A DNA stretch of 64,000 nt from Ampullaceana balthica (GCA_944989445.1 CALYLW010000499.1:915838-979837), one strand, 5' to 3'. Shown: positions 11,651-24,286, counted from the first letter of the stretch. Notes: generated from the sequence alone by a model not told the origin. Translations and numbers: made by a program.

Positions 11651-11964
11651 AGTCGCAACCCGTGGAAGTAAGATGAGAGGACATCATGACCCAGTGGTCA
11701 ATGTGACAGTCCAAAGACAACATATGATTTACCACAGACAATAACGTGTCCCATTTGTTGGTAAATATTAAATCAAAAAGAGCTGCTTTATGCTTTGTTA
11801 CGGTTAACTTGTTCAGTTATGTAAAAATATTGCTATGACATTGGTTTTAAAAAAAAACGCATAAAATGTAATGCTATTTTACTTAAAACTTAAAATTATA
11901 CGAAAGTTAAATCGAATATTTAATAATTGCTACTAAATGCCGATTACCTGGATAAAATTTTGGC

Positions 11965-12165
11965 ACTTATTTATTTTTTTTTAAAGTCCCATAACCTCGT
12001 GGTAGTTATAACCCCGTGGTCGTAGGGGGTTCTAATGTTTCCATTAGAACATTCACAGGCGTGATAGACCTGGCTACGCCCATCCCTCTCCAGGTCAGCG
12101 GAGGACTTTCTTAGCGTAAGTCATTCATCAACATTTTTATAGTGGCTTTAACGTGGACTCATAGA
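11965..12165 (-). repeat. Headless SINE fragment
   Basis: This segment matches the body of the tRNA-derived SINE at 61395-61635: 'aagtcccataa', 'aatgtttccatta', 'ccaggtcagcggaggactttc' (split) and 'gtggctttaacgtgg' occur in the same order. It lacks the tRNA-like head. The T-rich left edge is the complement of the A-rich tail, so the element lies on the minus strand. Confidence 0.6.
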
Positions 12166-12359
12166 CTTAAAAAATAATAATAGATTATAGATATACATTT
12201 TGTCATTAAAATTAATTTTTGACTTTGTTGTTCGTGCTATTTTAAACAAAATAAAAATCTAAAAATAAAACAATAATAAACATAATGTCCCGCGAAACGC
12301 TTTTAATTTAAAAAGTTACAAACTGACCCGTTGTATCGATAATAATAATATTATTTTGA

Positions 12360-12515
12360 TCTCAGAATAGAGGACATTCAAACGAAAGCAATGAGTGGTC
12401 AGAACAGAGGACATTCAAAGAAACCAATTGGTGGTCAGAATAGAGTACCTTCAATGAAAGCAATGAGAGGACGTTCAGAACAGAGGACATTCAAAGAAAT
12501 CAATGAGTGGCAATT
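12360..12515. repeat. ~37-bp tandem repeat, ~4 copies
   Basis: The unit is 'agaatagaggacattcaaa' plus 'gaaagcaatgagtggtc' with substitutions. Confidence 0.75.
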
Positions 12516-12529
12516 TAAAAAAAAATATA

Positions 12530-12660
12530 TGTCATAAACCATTGCATAGGTGTAACAAACAATTTCAGAAATGTTATTGGCGATGGGATAAATAAATTTT
12601 TTTTATAAATCTTATATCAGAAAATAATTACATAAAGTGCCCCAAAACGATACGTTGCAA
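12530..12660. repeat. Decayed Helitron-interior relic
   Basis: The words 'ggcgatgggataaataaa', 'cttatatcagaaaataa' and 'acataaagtgcccc' follow the order seen in Helitron interior text at 18845-18945 and in relics at 13565-13650 and 63430-63660. Confidence 0.4.
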
Positions 12661-12805
12661 GTTATAAAGTTCAACACAGCTTTAGATTAAAATTTGGATC
12701 CTGATGTATATGTATGTGAATATATTAAAGACGTCTAAAAAGCTTACAACAATTATTGCTGCCGTCTGCCCCAAGAGAATGGACATTAGACATTAAAGGT
12801 CCTAA

Positions 12806-13140
12806 AGAATGTTTATATTCGCCGTCTATAGAATGTTTATATTGGCGGTCTATATAATGTATATAATAGCCGTCTATATAATGTTTATATTGGCCGTCTA
12901 TATAATGTTTATATTGGCCGTCTATAGAATGTTTATATTGGCCGTCTATATAATGTTTATATTGGCCGTCTATAGAATGTTTTATATTGGCCGTCTATAG
13001 AATGTTTATATTGGCAGTCTATAGAATGTTTATATTGGCCGTCTATAGAATGTTTATATTGGCCGTCTATAGAATGTTTATATTGGCCGTCTATAGAATG
13101 TTTATATTGGCCGTCTATAGAATGTTTATATTGGCCGTCA
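12806..13140. repeat. 24-bp minisatellite, ~14 copies
   Basis: The unit is TATTGGCCGTCTATAGAATG + TTTA. The period is a multiple of three, so all frames stay open, which explains the periodic plus-strand frames of 63 and 81 codons. They are not genes. Confidence 0.95.
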
Positions 13141-14149
13141 AGTATTTATGTACCACGTACAGACATGCTGAACTTCCGTTGAGCTCATCCCCTTATGGCG
13201 ATAGGAGAAAGCTCCCTAGATATAGAGGGTAACGGGGGAAAAATACACGGTTGGGCCGAAAAAGCCCCACTGCCTTTTAGAGTGTGGTGGTATCCACAAA
13301 GTCTAGAGACCTCACCAGAACAAACGCAGCTCCCCATTGTGTTGTGAATGGCATCCTCCTAGGTGATAGCGCATAAGGCTAACAACCATGCCACTTTAAA
13401 AAAATATATTGTTACAAAAATATTGAACAAATAGCCAATGTTTAAACTAATTTTGATATATGTAATTTTAGGAAAAATGACATTTTCGGCCGATGCCCTC
13501 CCATGAATTTTATTTTTTCTTAAAATCTGAGACTGTTTTGTGTGACTGTACATAACAACTTCCCAAAGTTTCATGGCGATCGAATGAATAAAATAATGTT
13601 TGTAAAGCTTAAATAAGAAAAATGTACATAAGGGCCCCTTAGCCATATCAAATCTTCTAAATATTTAAATCTTGATCATGAATGATATAAGTGTCAACTA
13701 TCCTCAAGATGGTATCAAATCAAATGAAAAATAAAGTATTATACGTAATTATTCTTGTAAATTTTCTTGCCTCTTGCCCAAAATAAACAGAAATCTGGTA
13801 ATCAACGCCCTGTAGTTTTGTAGCATGGGTCATACAATTATACATATCAATCTTGGTCAACAACCATCCATTTACCCAGCAGCAATTGATTAACAAAAAA
13901 TGTTGCTGATAAAAAAGAACATTTAGTGACCCCGGCCCCTTATGAGAGGTAAATAAATAAAAAATATAGCTAAAGTTGTATATCGATAGAATGAATGGTG
14001 CAGGTAGACAATGTTTAAAATAATTTGTATAAAGTCTATATATGAAAATATGAATTAAAGCACTCTCAGATTAACATGATATAATGTTTTATTATAATAG
14101 ATAAATATGTGTCAATACTTGTCAACATCTCATGGGTTAGAACTGGAAA
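13141..14149. other. Gene-free; GC-richer 13150-13330 and Helitron-like relic 13565-13650
   Basis: Bases 13150-13330 are richer in GC than the surroundings but gave no recognisable translation. Bases 13565-13650 contain 'aaagtttcatggcgatcg', 'aagcttaaataagaaaaat' and 'acataagggcccct', matching the Helitron-interior text at 18845. The 95-codon minus frame at 13359-13646 crosses this relic and is not credible. Confidence 0.35.
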
Positions 14150-15060
14150 AAAAGATTTTAAAAATATATCGTGGATGTATGCCTGTCTACTTTAGTTTGA
14201 GTAGCTTATCAAACAAGAAAATATGTCTGTTTGCGTGCGCGTGTTTTTAGAATAGTTTAAAAAGTACACTGCAAATAGCAGAATTCGACAAATAATACCA
14301 ATTATATCATTAAATGGAAATTATTATTTTTTTCTGTAAAGAACAGTTAAATCTCTTCTAACTAAAGACATTTATATTGCAGAATCGTTCATGTATTAGT
14401 TTGCATTTCCTGTCATCCCCGCACCAAAAAGCACCGGAACAGTTTTATTTAATATGACTTTGTAATAGAGAAAACTTAGCTGTCAAGATAAATGATAAGA
14501 TTGTGGGAGTATTTAAACTTTATATCAAAATTTAATATACCATTCTATGAGACATGGTGTTATTAACTTGTATTACCTGAATGATTTTTAAAGTACAGCT
14601 CCTAAAATTATTATTAGAAATTTAGCATTCAATAAAATTATTTTTAGAAAAACTTGTATTTAAAATGACGGAAACCATAAATTGAAGTAATTTACTGTCG
14701 TTTATGTCTTGTCTAATTATTTAAACGACAGTACGAGTATAGTAGTAAATATCTATATATTTTAGAGATCTCTATATATTTTAGTGGCATGCCACTCACC
14801 TTCGATCCCTATATTTAGGGATACCATATCTATCAAATGCAAGGATTGCCCTAACGCGAAATATTCTAATTCAAATGTTAACATTGTTAATTCCATATTT
14901 TATGATATATAACTATTTCAGATGTTTAATAAAACGAGAAACAAATGAAGATAAATACAATTCACATAATTTACCTTGTATTTGTATTCTTGCTCACAGC
15001 CTCCCTATGTATTTATCATTTTATAATAATTGGTAAAACATGAAGCTATTTCGACTCCTT
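14150..15060 (+). repeat. R1 copy e within a ~0.9-kb paralogous block
   Basis: The R1 ends are GCACCAAAAAGCACCGG at 14422-14438 and AGTGGCATGCCACT + ATCCCTATATTTAGGGAT at 14794-14825. Similarity to 32465-33341 extends about 260 bp before the first end and 200 bp after the second, including 'gacaaataataccaat' and 'aaagaacagttaaatctctt'. The mobile unit is therefore larger than the 400-bp core. Confidence 0.8.
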
Positions 15061-16084
15061 ATAAACTGCACATTACCTAGGATAAAAAATGTTCTTAAAA
15101 TGTCATATCTTCATGTTGTCATTATGGAAGTTAAGTAATATTTTCTTTTAGAAATGTTTCAATTATAAAAATAATGGAGTGTAGAACCTTTGCAACTACT
15201 GTGTTAATAAAAGTAAGAGTGGGGACTGTAGACATCTTATAACATCTTTGTTCCTGACAAGAAACTCAAAATATAAGGACACGAATGCTAATAATTTTAT
15301 TAGCTAAAGGCACTGCTAACATTTGAAAACGACTCGGATGTATTTCATGTGCTGAATAAATCACCGAAAATATTGTTCCAAGAAAAAGAAATAATTGACT
15401 ATCAAAAATAAGTTTACGTGTTTTGTCATCTGATTTAAAGAGATAAATTTCTGAAAATAATAATGACTTGTGTATCGGAGTTGGTGTAAGATATTTATTT
15501 CCCATGCAGATATATTTAAAACAGTTAAGGATTATGCCCAAACTTGTTCATTTCCAGACATTGTTAACATTACTTGGTTTAGACATTTGTTTCTTAACTA
15601 ATTTATATCTGAACATGAGTATGACACGTTTTTGGAATTTTAGCTTAAGTTTTAATTTAGACAAATCTATTACTAGTGTTGGAATTTTGTCTTAAATAGA
15701 ACATTTCCCAATATAGATATGACAAGTCGTAGTATTTCAGATGATGCTTTGATTGATTCACATCAGTTATGCACGTAGAAAGTTAGTGGCAGCACTGTAG
15801 GAATGTTATCAGCGGGTATGCAGCGAATTGGGGAATAGTTTTGCTGTTTATAGACGGGGATAGAGGTGAAGTTGAGTACAATTTGATTAAATTAAATTAT
15901 TGTACACGACAAAAACATTATTGAAGTCATTAGATGATAAACGAATATGGCTTTATATAGCTCCACTTATTAGGTCATTACATATTAGAAGACAATTTAT
16001 TGAGTTCTTTATGATTTGGTATATTTATACAATTGTAAATTATGTTTACTTGTTGAAGCATTACCTGTAAATGACATTTAAAAA
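15061..16084. other. Unassigned 1 kb inside the R1-linked block
   Basis: This DNA is present here but missing between the corresponding parts of copy a (470-620). It has no recognisable protein: the 75- and 91-codon frames overlap on opposite strands and match nothing I know. It could be an insertion here or internal sequence of the parent element that copy a lost. Confidence 0.35.
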
Positions 16085-16262
16085 TTGAAATATATCTACT
16101 GATCTAATGTTTCTTCCTATATCATCAATTTTTATCCGAGGGTTGACAATAAATTACATGTAATGTTTCATTAAAAAAATTATTATACCATGCAAGTGTT
16201 TCAACAGGTTTAATAAACAATATTTTGTATGCATCAACTTTAAAAGAATAAAATATAAAAAT
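16085..16262 (+). repeat. R1-linked block, right part (matches 620-790)
   Basis: Shared text includes 'atatctactgatct', 'aattacatgtaatgtttca' and 'gtgtttcaacaggttta' with mismatches against copy a. Bases 16263-16540 show nothing I recognise. Confidence 0.55.
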
Positions 16263-16550
16263 AATAACTTCATCTATAGTTGTATAGAGTGTAGCCTTGA
16301 ATAAAAAGTGACCGTCCTATAAGGCATCGTAATACCATGTAATTTTTTGATCTATTGTATTGTAAATAAAACATATTTCCTACTTGAGAAGATCTTTTTA
16401 ACCCATCTGACAAACTTAAAACATCAATACAATGCCTAAAAAGTTAGTTATTTATCAGTTTATAAATGTATATTCATTTTATCGTAGCTGTATAATCTGA
16501 CCGTTTTGTGGTGGTATTATTTGGCATTCAGCTAGTTTAACCTTCCCACA

Positions 16551-16979
16551 ATGAAAGCACATATTGGAACAAAAGGTTGCAACCGTAACCGTTGCAATAC
16601 TTGTCCATATGTGATTGAAATTAACCAGGTTTCTTTCCCTCTTGAAAACTTCATAATAAAAGATGGATTCACTTGCACTAGTCGCAACGTGATTTATGCA
16701 ATTCTTTGCAAGAGGTGTAATAAAGTTTACGTGGGTGAGACAGGTCGTCGTCTTGGAGATCGGTTTCGAGAACACCTGTATATTATGAATAAATAGGCTC
16801 AATGTCCTGTATCTAAACATTTTAACAGTGTTGACCTTGACGGTATTTCAGATGTTGCAGTTACTGGTATTTTATATGCAAACAATACCCATGATAGGAT
16901 CCACATGGAAAATAAACTTATAAAATGATTTGGTACGTTGGCTCCATATGGAATTAACCAAATTCACAATTTTACCTAA
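16551..16979 (+). pseudogene. PLE GIY-YIG endonuclease remnant
   Basis: This is the C-terminal endonuclease part of a PLE polyprotein, which in intact elements nicks target DNA for retrotransposition. It retains the Cys cluster GCNRNRCNTC, then RNVIYAILCKRCNKVYVGET (GIY-YIG-type core with the YVG motif) and GRRLGDRFREHL. Two in-frame stops break it: TAG at 16794-16796 and TGA at 16926-16928, where the 52-kb copy has Gln and Arg codons. The frame otherwise ends at TAA 16977-16979 in the same place as the longer copy. The upstream RT is absent, so this copy is dead. Confidence 0.88.
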
Positions 16980-17171
16980 CTGCAGAATCTTTTTCCCGTT
17001 GTGGTTTTAACTGTAACTTTAGATACTTCCTCTTTTTTCCTATATCCTGTGTCCTTGTTTGTTTTTGTTTTTCCTTTCATTTTATTTTACATGAATATTT
17101 TAAATTATTTTATGATATAACATGTTATAAGAATTTAAATATATGTAAGTACCTATGTTTATGTTATTGTA

Positions 17172-17194
17172 CTGATGAAGGCATTAGCCGAAAC
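17172..17194 (+). other. Hammerhead-ribozyme-like core in the PLE 3' UTR
   Basis: CTGATGA, a GGC-ATTA-GCC hairpin, then GAAAC. PLE terminal repeats are known to carry small type I hammerhead ribozymes. Here stem II has an extra A after CTGATGA, and I could not pair stem I convincingly, so activity is doubtful. Confidence 0.35.
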
Positions 17195-17312
17195 GTCTAT
17201 TGTCGTTTTAGTTTAAAATAAAGCTCAAATTTATTGTTTTAATTGCACAATGTGTTTGTTTATTTTGTATTTTATTTAAAAGCTTTATCGCAGTCCCATT
17301 CTGTATAATATA

Positions 17313-18529
17313 TTGTTTATTTTTTTTAAAGATTGATGGCTTATTTCTATCCACTATTCCCCACACCTACCACAGCCAACACTGTGAGATACTTTCTTTT
17401 ATTTAATGGCATCAATCCAGATCTGAATCTCACCTATAAAATCAGTTCCCTGGACGTCTATACAGTTATATAAACAACACGGTCTTTAATTGTTGTTCAA
17501 GAAACCTAATAGGACATTTAAACTCCTTATTACTTTTTATATTGTTGGAAACAATATTGTTTTATCAGCCACAAACGAACTCACCTAGCAACCAAGGTCC
17601 ATCAATATGATGTAATTTCCTATTATACCGGAATAAGATTGAAGAACAAAAAATTACACTTTATGTGGCACAAAACTTGTCATTATTAATCTCTTAATTT
17701 AGCCAAAACTATTTTAAAAAATGTTTTATCATCCTTCTGCATAGTAGATGGTCCACCGTTGTCCCATTTTAGATCATTCTTCAAGGCTAAATGATAGATG
17801 ATCAACCATTATCCCATATTAGAACATCTCCGCTCTGTATATTAATGCCAGTAAATCAATCGGTTTCTGTTTCTACAAAAGTTGTACAATTTATTTACTT
17901 ATTATGTACACTGATACATATCACGGTACCCAAGTCTACGGGGTTACTTGTTATTAATTATATGCAATGTTAGCTTACAATAACTACTAGATGGCGCCTG
18001 AGATTTCTTACAAACCATTTTTAAAGAGAGCGTCAAAATATAAAACTTCACTGTATGTTACTTTGGTCCGTAGTGCAGATATTTTTAAAACATTCCTTTA
18101 GTGATCTTTGATAAATGTTTAAATCAAGTGCAGCTTTGAATTATTTGAAAACACCTAACCACAATTACAGCTACAAAAACTTCACTAAACTCATTGAGTC
18201 CAATAAAAAAACAAATTCATGGCCACTGTTTACAGGACTGTGCGGTGATGGGGCTAAAAAGTTTTGTGGTTTTGAATTAACGACATTGCATTTGGTTAAA
18301 AACTTTTAAAATGTATCACAATTCAATTAAATTGTCAAAGGTAATACTTAATTAATATTACCTATTATTATTGCATTATCTATAGTAACACAATAACAAG
18401 TTTAAACAAAAATTATAGTTCTTTTCATTTGTATGTACAGTATTCTTTCTTTTTTTGTTGTGTGTGTGCACACTTTACCCCTTTGTTAAAATTTAAATTA
18501 TTTGCTAAATTAATGTAATTCTATTTAAA
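17313..18529. other. Gene-free; short dispersed repeat at 17333-17455
   Basis: Bases 17333-17455 match 55048-55155 ('gatggcttatttct', 'cactattccccacacc', 'atccagatctgaatct'). The remainder holds no recognised gene. A 64-codon frame at 18115 has no known motif, although its composition is slightly less biased than the surroundings. Confidence 0.4.
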
Positions 18530-19113
18530 CTAGGGGCAAGTACCCGGCTTTTCCAGGATTTAAAATAATGTTTTCTGTAGAAGCGTATAAAACTGTTAAT
18601 TTGCATGCAATAAAAGGGTACATTTAACTTAAGCAATGTGATAGACAACATTTTTGGCAGTTCCATTTGGAGTGTGTACAAAAAGAGTTTCAACTTTGCC
18701 AACTCTGGAGCAGGCCACATACAACTGTCCATGACAAAAGCATGGTGTCTGCAAGTCTATATCAGCAATCCCAAGAGACTAAATGATTATTTATATAATT
18801 TCTTTTCCTGTTACCATCGCTAAATGATACTTAACGACCACCGAAAGTTTCATGTTTCTGCCTACACGGGAAATGAGGATAATTTATTTTTTAAATTTTT
18901 ATTTTTTATAAAACTCATATAAGGAAAAAAACTACATTTTGGGCCCCCGCCCCCAGTATCTTATATATATATGGAACGAAACCTGTTTAAGAACCTTTCT
19001 CATGTCATTGTGTGTATGTGTACCGAATTTCACGTTATTTGGTTGTCTGGATCTTGAGTTATTAGGGAACAGACAGACAGACCGACAACAAATGCGTCTT
19101 ATATGTAAAGAGA
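18530..19113 (-). mobile_element. Short Helitron, copy 1
   Basis: Read on the minus strand, the element starts TCTCTTTACATATAAGACGC, passes a GTCTGTCTGTTC tract, and ends at CTAG (18530-18533) followed by T. The subterminal hairpin is decayed here (ACCCGG/CCaGGa). Copy 2 at 55939-56915 has the same two ends and an intact hairpin. Only about 580 bp remain of an element that is usually many kilobases long. Confidence 0.8.
18625..18790 (-). pseudogene. Helitron Rep/helicase C-terminal remnant
   Basis: The minus strand encodes DIDLQTPCFCHGQLYVACSR followed by VGKVETLFVHTP and KNVVYHIA before a stop. HGQLYVAxSRv is the conserved last motif (VI) of the Pif1-like helicase in Helitron transposases, which unwinds DNA during rolling-circle transposition. 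The order of motifs relative to the CTAG end fits the C-terminus of the protein lying just inside the Helitron 3' end. Everything upstream, including the HUH nuclease and most of the helicase, is missing. The ATG-initiated 75-codon frame here is in a different phase. Confidence 0.82.
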
Positions 19114-19407
19114 AATATTAGCTCAAAAAATGACGTCATAGTTCTACGGATCCTTCCTTCCTGTGACTTGGGCTATTATATCGTTTATATCTCCCTATGT
19201 AACATAGTAGAGAACAATGTAATTAAAACTACCACGGATATATATTTTCTCTAGACTTAACTTACCTCTGCCTATATATAGCCGTGCTATTTTTACTAGA
19301 TATCGAGGAGAAAAAAGTATTAAAAAAAACACTTTCCCCTAGTGAATCTATTTAACTACTAAAATGAAATAAATCGTATAATGTCGTTCTTAAAAAAATA
19401 GGTTATA

Positions 19408-19884
19408 CAGTTGGACCTCACTAAGTCAAACTTCCCTAAGTCGAAAACCTCCCTATATCGAACTAATTGTTAGGTCCCAGCCGAATTCCATAAGACTAAT
19501 GTATTTTAAATCGCCTTAACTCGACGATTTTTTGGCTTCCAACCTCCATAAGTCGAATTTTCCAAGGTGTGAGGGTAAAAGGAAAAAATCTTACTCCCCT
19601 CACCCCACTGTGGAGGGAGTCAAATGTGGGCGAGGGGCTGTCTCAGTGATGTCGATATTGCAAAGCTAAATCGGCTTCCTTTTATATGAAACATCAGACA
19701 CCGCCTCTCCTTCATGTCAAACCTTCTTGCTGGTGTATCTGTCCCCACAACCCGCCCCCCCATTCCCAATATCAACATCGTCCTTAAATAATCTGCGCCT
19801 ATTATGCCATTTTCTTTAACTCGAAAACTCCATAAGTCGATTTTTTTCGGGTCCCTTTGAACTCGACTTAGAGAAGTCCGACTG
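19408..19884. mobile_element. Tigger/pogo-type MITE
   Basis: The ends are CAGTTGGACCTCACTAAGTC and the complement of GACTTAGAGAAGTCCGACTG, with TA at both flanks (19406-19407, 19885-19886). TA duplication and CAGTNGNACCTC-type ends fit the Tigger group of Tc1/mariner. There is no transposase. A second, partial copy is at 33342. Confidence 0.85.
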
Positions 19885-20164
19885 TATTAATAAATTATAA
19901 ATGACAGAAAAAATTGAAAACAAGATCTAGATAGGTACAGTAACAAATTTTATAAGATCATATCAACATTGTCTCGTAGCAGCCACCATAATAAATAGTT
20001 AATTAAAACTAGAGAATCCTAAAATATGCAGAAATCATGTAGTTATGTGAGAAAACACCAAGTCAATATAGTGCATATTGACTTTTTGTTTTTACTGTGA
20101 ATGGACGAGTTTTTGAAAATTAACTAAGATCTATTAATAGCCTGAACTATCAACAGGAGCGTGT

Positions 20165-20625
20165 TCTTAACAGGCTCAGTGTATACACGGGGTAGGTGAA
20201 TGTTAGAAGTTTTTTAGAAATTGTATCCTCAATTTAAGGGATCGAACTCAAGTGGGGTGCCACTTGGATAAAATGGAAGTCGTTTTATAGATTTGACAGG
20301 AAGGACCATCTTCACAACTACTCAAACATTAGCCATATATATTACTCAGACTATTTAAATAAATTTAATAGTGTTCATATCTTGAAATATTTATCATTTT
20401 GAAAAATCAACAATTGCTTTGGATTTTATTTTTTCAAGCATTAATTCTAATTTACATACAATAAAACATTTCTAATTCTCAAGTGATTAATATTATGTGT
20501 CGTAGAACTTAAATACCGTTTAAATTTTGTTTTAAGTAAAGATTTTCTTATGTAAAGATGCTCAGTTTTCTTAACACATAGTCATATTTAAATACATCAC
20601 ACTCGGTGCTTTGTGGTGCGCCACC
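20165..20625 (-). repeat. R1 copy f (minus)
   Basis: The palindromic end is at 20215-20262 ('tatcctcaatttaagggatcg', 'caagtggggtgccacttgg', both degenerate). The other end, CGGTGCTTTGTGGTGCGCC, is near 20605-20623. Bases 19885-20164 hold no recognised feature. Confidence 0.7.
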
Positions 20626-21584
20626 GATGGGATACAATTTAAATGCACGTCAAATTAATTTAATCCTATTACATTGATTGTATATGTAAAGGATATTTTG
20701 TATTTTCATTGTATATGTATACTAGCAGAGCGGTCGTGCGTTGCAACGATCTCAGTAAAAAAAGAATACATACATAGATAAAAAAAGAAATTACTTTAAG
20801 GGTCATCGGGCCCATCAGTTTAACATATGACGTTCGAAAATCTGTTCATTTTCACTACAAATATATAAATATATTTATATGTATTGCTCAATATCGTGTA
20901 AACTTGAATGGGGAATACAATATACTAAAAGTTTAGTAAAATAACATTTAGTGCCACGGCTTCGGCTTCGACCGGATTTCCCTTCATAAATCCGGCCGAA
21001 TCAAATTCGATTATCGGTTTTGGAAATTTAAAACCGATTGTCACTTTCAAATCCGATTGTCGTTTAACAGCCTTAGTCAAGTTGGAAAAAGGGGGAAAGA
21101 ACGGGCAGAAACAAACATTATTTAAAAATTTAAAAATATGTTTTTTCCCGCCCGGGACTTTCCACGTGCAATTAGGACGTGATAACCACTACACTACGAA
21201 TCATATGTTATTATGTGAAGGAAAGATGTGACTGAACGTCAAGTGAACGCAGAAGTTGCCACCCACCCCCCACCCTGCACACACACACACACTTTTTTTT
21301 CTTTTCATCCCACTACGCTTGCCATCTGGGATTTTTCGTCACCAGCGAGGGTCATTCGTCATGCTCATTTGAACATGATCGTTTAGGAGAAATATATATA
21401 TATAGATAGAGAGATTGATATATGGATACATAGATAGATAGATATAACGAATTATAAATGTATTATTATTTTAACTTTATATATTTATAATTTAGCATTA
21501 TTTAAGGTTTGTAAAGATTTTTTTTAATAAAGGATCTTGTGTAATTGTATTAAATGTGCATTAAAATTATATTTATATTTCCAC
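20626..21584. other. Gene-free; possible Helitron end at 20722 and simple repeats
   Basis: CTAG at 20722-20725 followed by 'cagagcggtcgtgc' and the palindrome CGTTGCAACG has the look of a Helitron 3' end on the minus strand. Bases 20945-21070 contain several ATCCGG/CCGATT-type words of unknown origin. There is an (AC)n tract near 21279 and ATAG-type simple repeats at 21393-21445. Confidence 0.3.
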
Positions 21585-22030
21585 TAAGTCCCCGCACCAA
21601 AAAGCACCAATATTGATGTATTTAATGTGAGCTTAATTATATCTCCCTTCAGTAAAAGAATACGTGCATATAAAAAAGGTATTTTATAAAAAGATATTTT
21701 TTAAAATATAATATACAGTGCAATGAGATTATATTAACAAATTTTGTTGCTGTAATGTTTATTCGATTGTAATTTAGAGGAATGATTTACATATACATTT
21801 AGAAAACAAAGTTGAGGTTTAAAAAACGAAATCACTTAAATTTAGGAAAACTAGTTTATTTTTATATTGATGTTAAAATGTTGTCATTTCTAACAATTTG
21901 CCCAAAACTAATGCGTACACTGTTTTTGATAAAACATTGCTAGTCTAGTTTATCCAAGTGCACGACACTTGGATTCGATTCCTTAAAGAGGAATACAATG
22001 TCAATGAATTATTAAGATTCCCCAGTCACG
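21585..22030 (+). repeat. R1 copy g
   Basis: 'CCCGCACCAAAAAGCACC' is at 21591-21608. The degenerate palindromic end 'caagtgcacgacacttgg' with 'attccttaaagaggaat' is at 21954-21995, about 390 bp away. Confidence 0.7.
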
Positions 22031-22705
22031 AAAATAAAACTCACCTTTTTCGTCCACATGAATACATACTTACAACTAAGTTTATATTTTTTTTAATGAT
22101 CAAATTAGACACATAAAAAAAGCTCGTGATAAAACATATACATTTATCTCCCCTTCTCGGTTTAAGACATCAAAACCGACCCTTAGAAGTGCAGATAAAA
22201 TAGATAATACACTAATGAATTGTGAAATTGAAATAATAAATTAAATCTTTATTTATAAACTACTACACAAGTGAACATACAGTAAACATAAATATTTAAA
22301 TGTAAAAAATGTATTACCTACTATAGTATGGACAAATATAACTATCTTGAGATAGAAACAAAAGAAAGTTGTAATGAAGAAAGTCGTACATTTATGTTAC
22401 ACAAAATATACAACGCGGGCTCGATACACTTGCTGTATGAAATGTTCCAGTTAATAAAACTTTCAAAACTATTCTAAAGTTTCGTAAACTTGTGTATAAA
22501 ATTAATGATAACATCAGATTGCTATAATTTGCCCGTAACAATGAAAATAAAGATATAATTAAATTGTTTGAAAGTCCATGTAATGTTGAAACTAATTATT
22601 GTGTCTGATTATTGCAAGATGGATGCAGACTACAAGATTGATTCTCCTCTCATATAGCTGGACTATGTATATCAATTGTGAAAATAATGATCATTGCAAC
22701 ATATT
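22031..22705. other. Gene-free AT-rich stretch
   Basis: Nothing recognisable was found on either strand. Confidence 0.4.
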
Positions 22706-22708
22706 TAT

Positions 22709-22885
22709 AAGGTGTGTTTGTATCATAAAAACACCAGCCACTTGGTAATTCACACTCCACTCATTGTAGTGTAAGTTGTGTTTATCATACAAACACCAGC
22801 CACTTTGGTAATTCATACTCTACTCATTGTGGTGTCATGGTGTAAGGTGTGTGTATCATACAAACACCAACCATTTGAATTCTTT
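22709..22885. repeat. ~60-bp tandem repeat, ~3 copies
   Basis: The unit contains 'atcatacaaacaccagccact' (split: atcatacaaa / caccagccact), 'ggtaattca' and 'ctcattgtggtgt'. Confidence 0.75.
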
Positions 22886-22984
22886 TGTATTAATTATTGA
22901 ATTATTATTAAAGAGAAATTTGGCACTGTTTGGTAGTCAACTAAACATTGCCTTGGAAACTACTCAAATACAATGTCAGATAGA

Positions 22985-23625
22985 GTTAAAAGTGGTGTTG
23001 TGTAATATGATACTGATACTGTGGTGTTGTGTAATATGACACTGATACTGTGATGTTGTGTAATATGATACTGATACTGTAGTGTTGTTTAATATGATAC
23101 TGATACTGTGGTGTTGTGTAATATGATACTGATACTGTGGTGTTGTGTAATATGATACTGATACTGTGGTGTTGTGTAATATAATACTGATACTGTGGTG
23201 TTGTGTAATATGATACTGATACTGTGGTGTTGTGTAATATGATACTGAAACTGTGGTGTTGTGTAATATGATACTGACACTGTGGTGTTGTGTAATATGA
23301 TACTGATACTGTGGTGTTTTGTAATATGATACTGAAACTGTGGTGTTGTGTAATATGATACTGATACTGTGGTGTTTTGTAATATGATACTGAAACTGTG
23401 GTGTTGTGTAATATGATACTGACACTGTGGTGTTGTGTAATATGATTCTGATACTGTGGCGTTATGTAATATGATACTGTTACTGTGGTGTTGTGTAATA
23501 TGATACTGATACTGTGGTGTTATGTAATATGATACTGATAATTTAGTGTTATATAATATGATACTGATACTGTGGTGTTTTGTAATATGATACTGATACT
23601 GTGGTGTTGTGTAATATGATACTGA
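22985..23625. repeat. 29-bp minisatellite, ~22 copies
   Basis: The unit is GTGGTGTTGTGTAATATGAT + ACTGATACT. Three units make 87 nt, so the minus strand has a 149-codon frame repeating YYTTPQ..YHITQHHS..IILHNTTVS every 29 residues. That periodicity, with no start context or non-repeat domain, shows it is a repeat translation. Bases 23626-23836 show no feature. Confidence 0.95.
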
Positions 23626-24286
23626 AGGTCAAGGACGATGCCTCCAAAACTCGTTTAATTCCCAATAATTGCCCCAACTTCCTCTAATTGCAGCTCAAAC
23701 ATTGAGCATGTTTAGAGACACATATAAGTAAGAGAATATTTTTTATGTTATGAAGTTTAACAAAACCTCACACAGGAATCGTCTCAAAGATAAAGACTTT
23801 CTATCACTCATGAGAATCTCATATTACTACCAACATAAACGAGCGTGTAGCTCTATCAAACCAACATAAACGAGAGTGTAGCTCTATCAAACCAACATAA
23901 ACGAGCGTGTAGCTCTATCAAACCAACATAAACGAGTGTGTAGCTCTTTCACACCAACATAAACGAGCGTGTAGCTCTTTCACACCAACATAAACGAGCG
24001 TGTAGCTCTATCAAACCAACATAAACGAGTGTGTAGCTCTTTCACACCAAAATAAACGAGCGTGTAGCTCTTTCACACCAACATAAACGAGCGTGTAGCT
24101 CTATCAAACCAACATAAACGAGTGTGTAGCTCTTTCACACCAACATAAACGAGCGTGTAGCTCTTTCACACCAACATAAACGAGCGTGTAGCTCTATCAA
24201 ACCAACATAAACGAGCGTGTAGCTCTATCAAACCAACATAAACGAGCGTGTAGCTCTATCACACCAACATACACGTGCGTGTAGCT

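Larger units (their letters stand above)
16541..17312 (+). mobile_element. 5'-truncated Penelope-like element (PLE)
   Basis: The element starts at CCTTCCCACAATGAAAGC, deep inside the frame, and is collinear with 52803-53560 through the endonuclease, the 3' UTR and the end 'agtcccattct'. The reverse transcriptase is missing. By eye the two copies are around nine-tenths identical. Confidence 0.9.

Noticed and set aside
13359..13646. 95-aa minus-strand frame
   Set aside because: It overlaps a decayed Helitron-like relic and has no recognisable domain.
17172..17230. Calling an active hammerhead ribozyme
   Set aside because: The core words are present, but stem II has an extra base and stem I does not pair, so only a 'hammerhead-like' label is justified.
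22985..23625. 149-aa minus-strand frame rich in Tyr, His, Thr and Gln
   Set aside because: It repeats exactly every 29 residues because three 29-bp units make a whole number of codons. There is no non-repeat domain.
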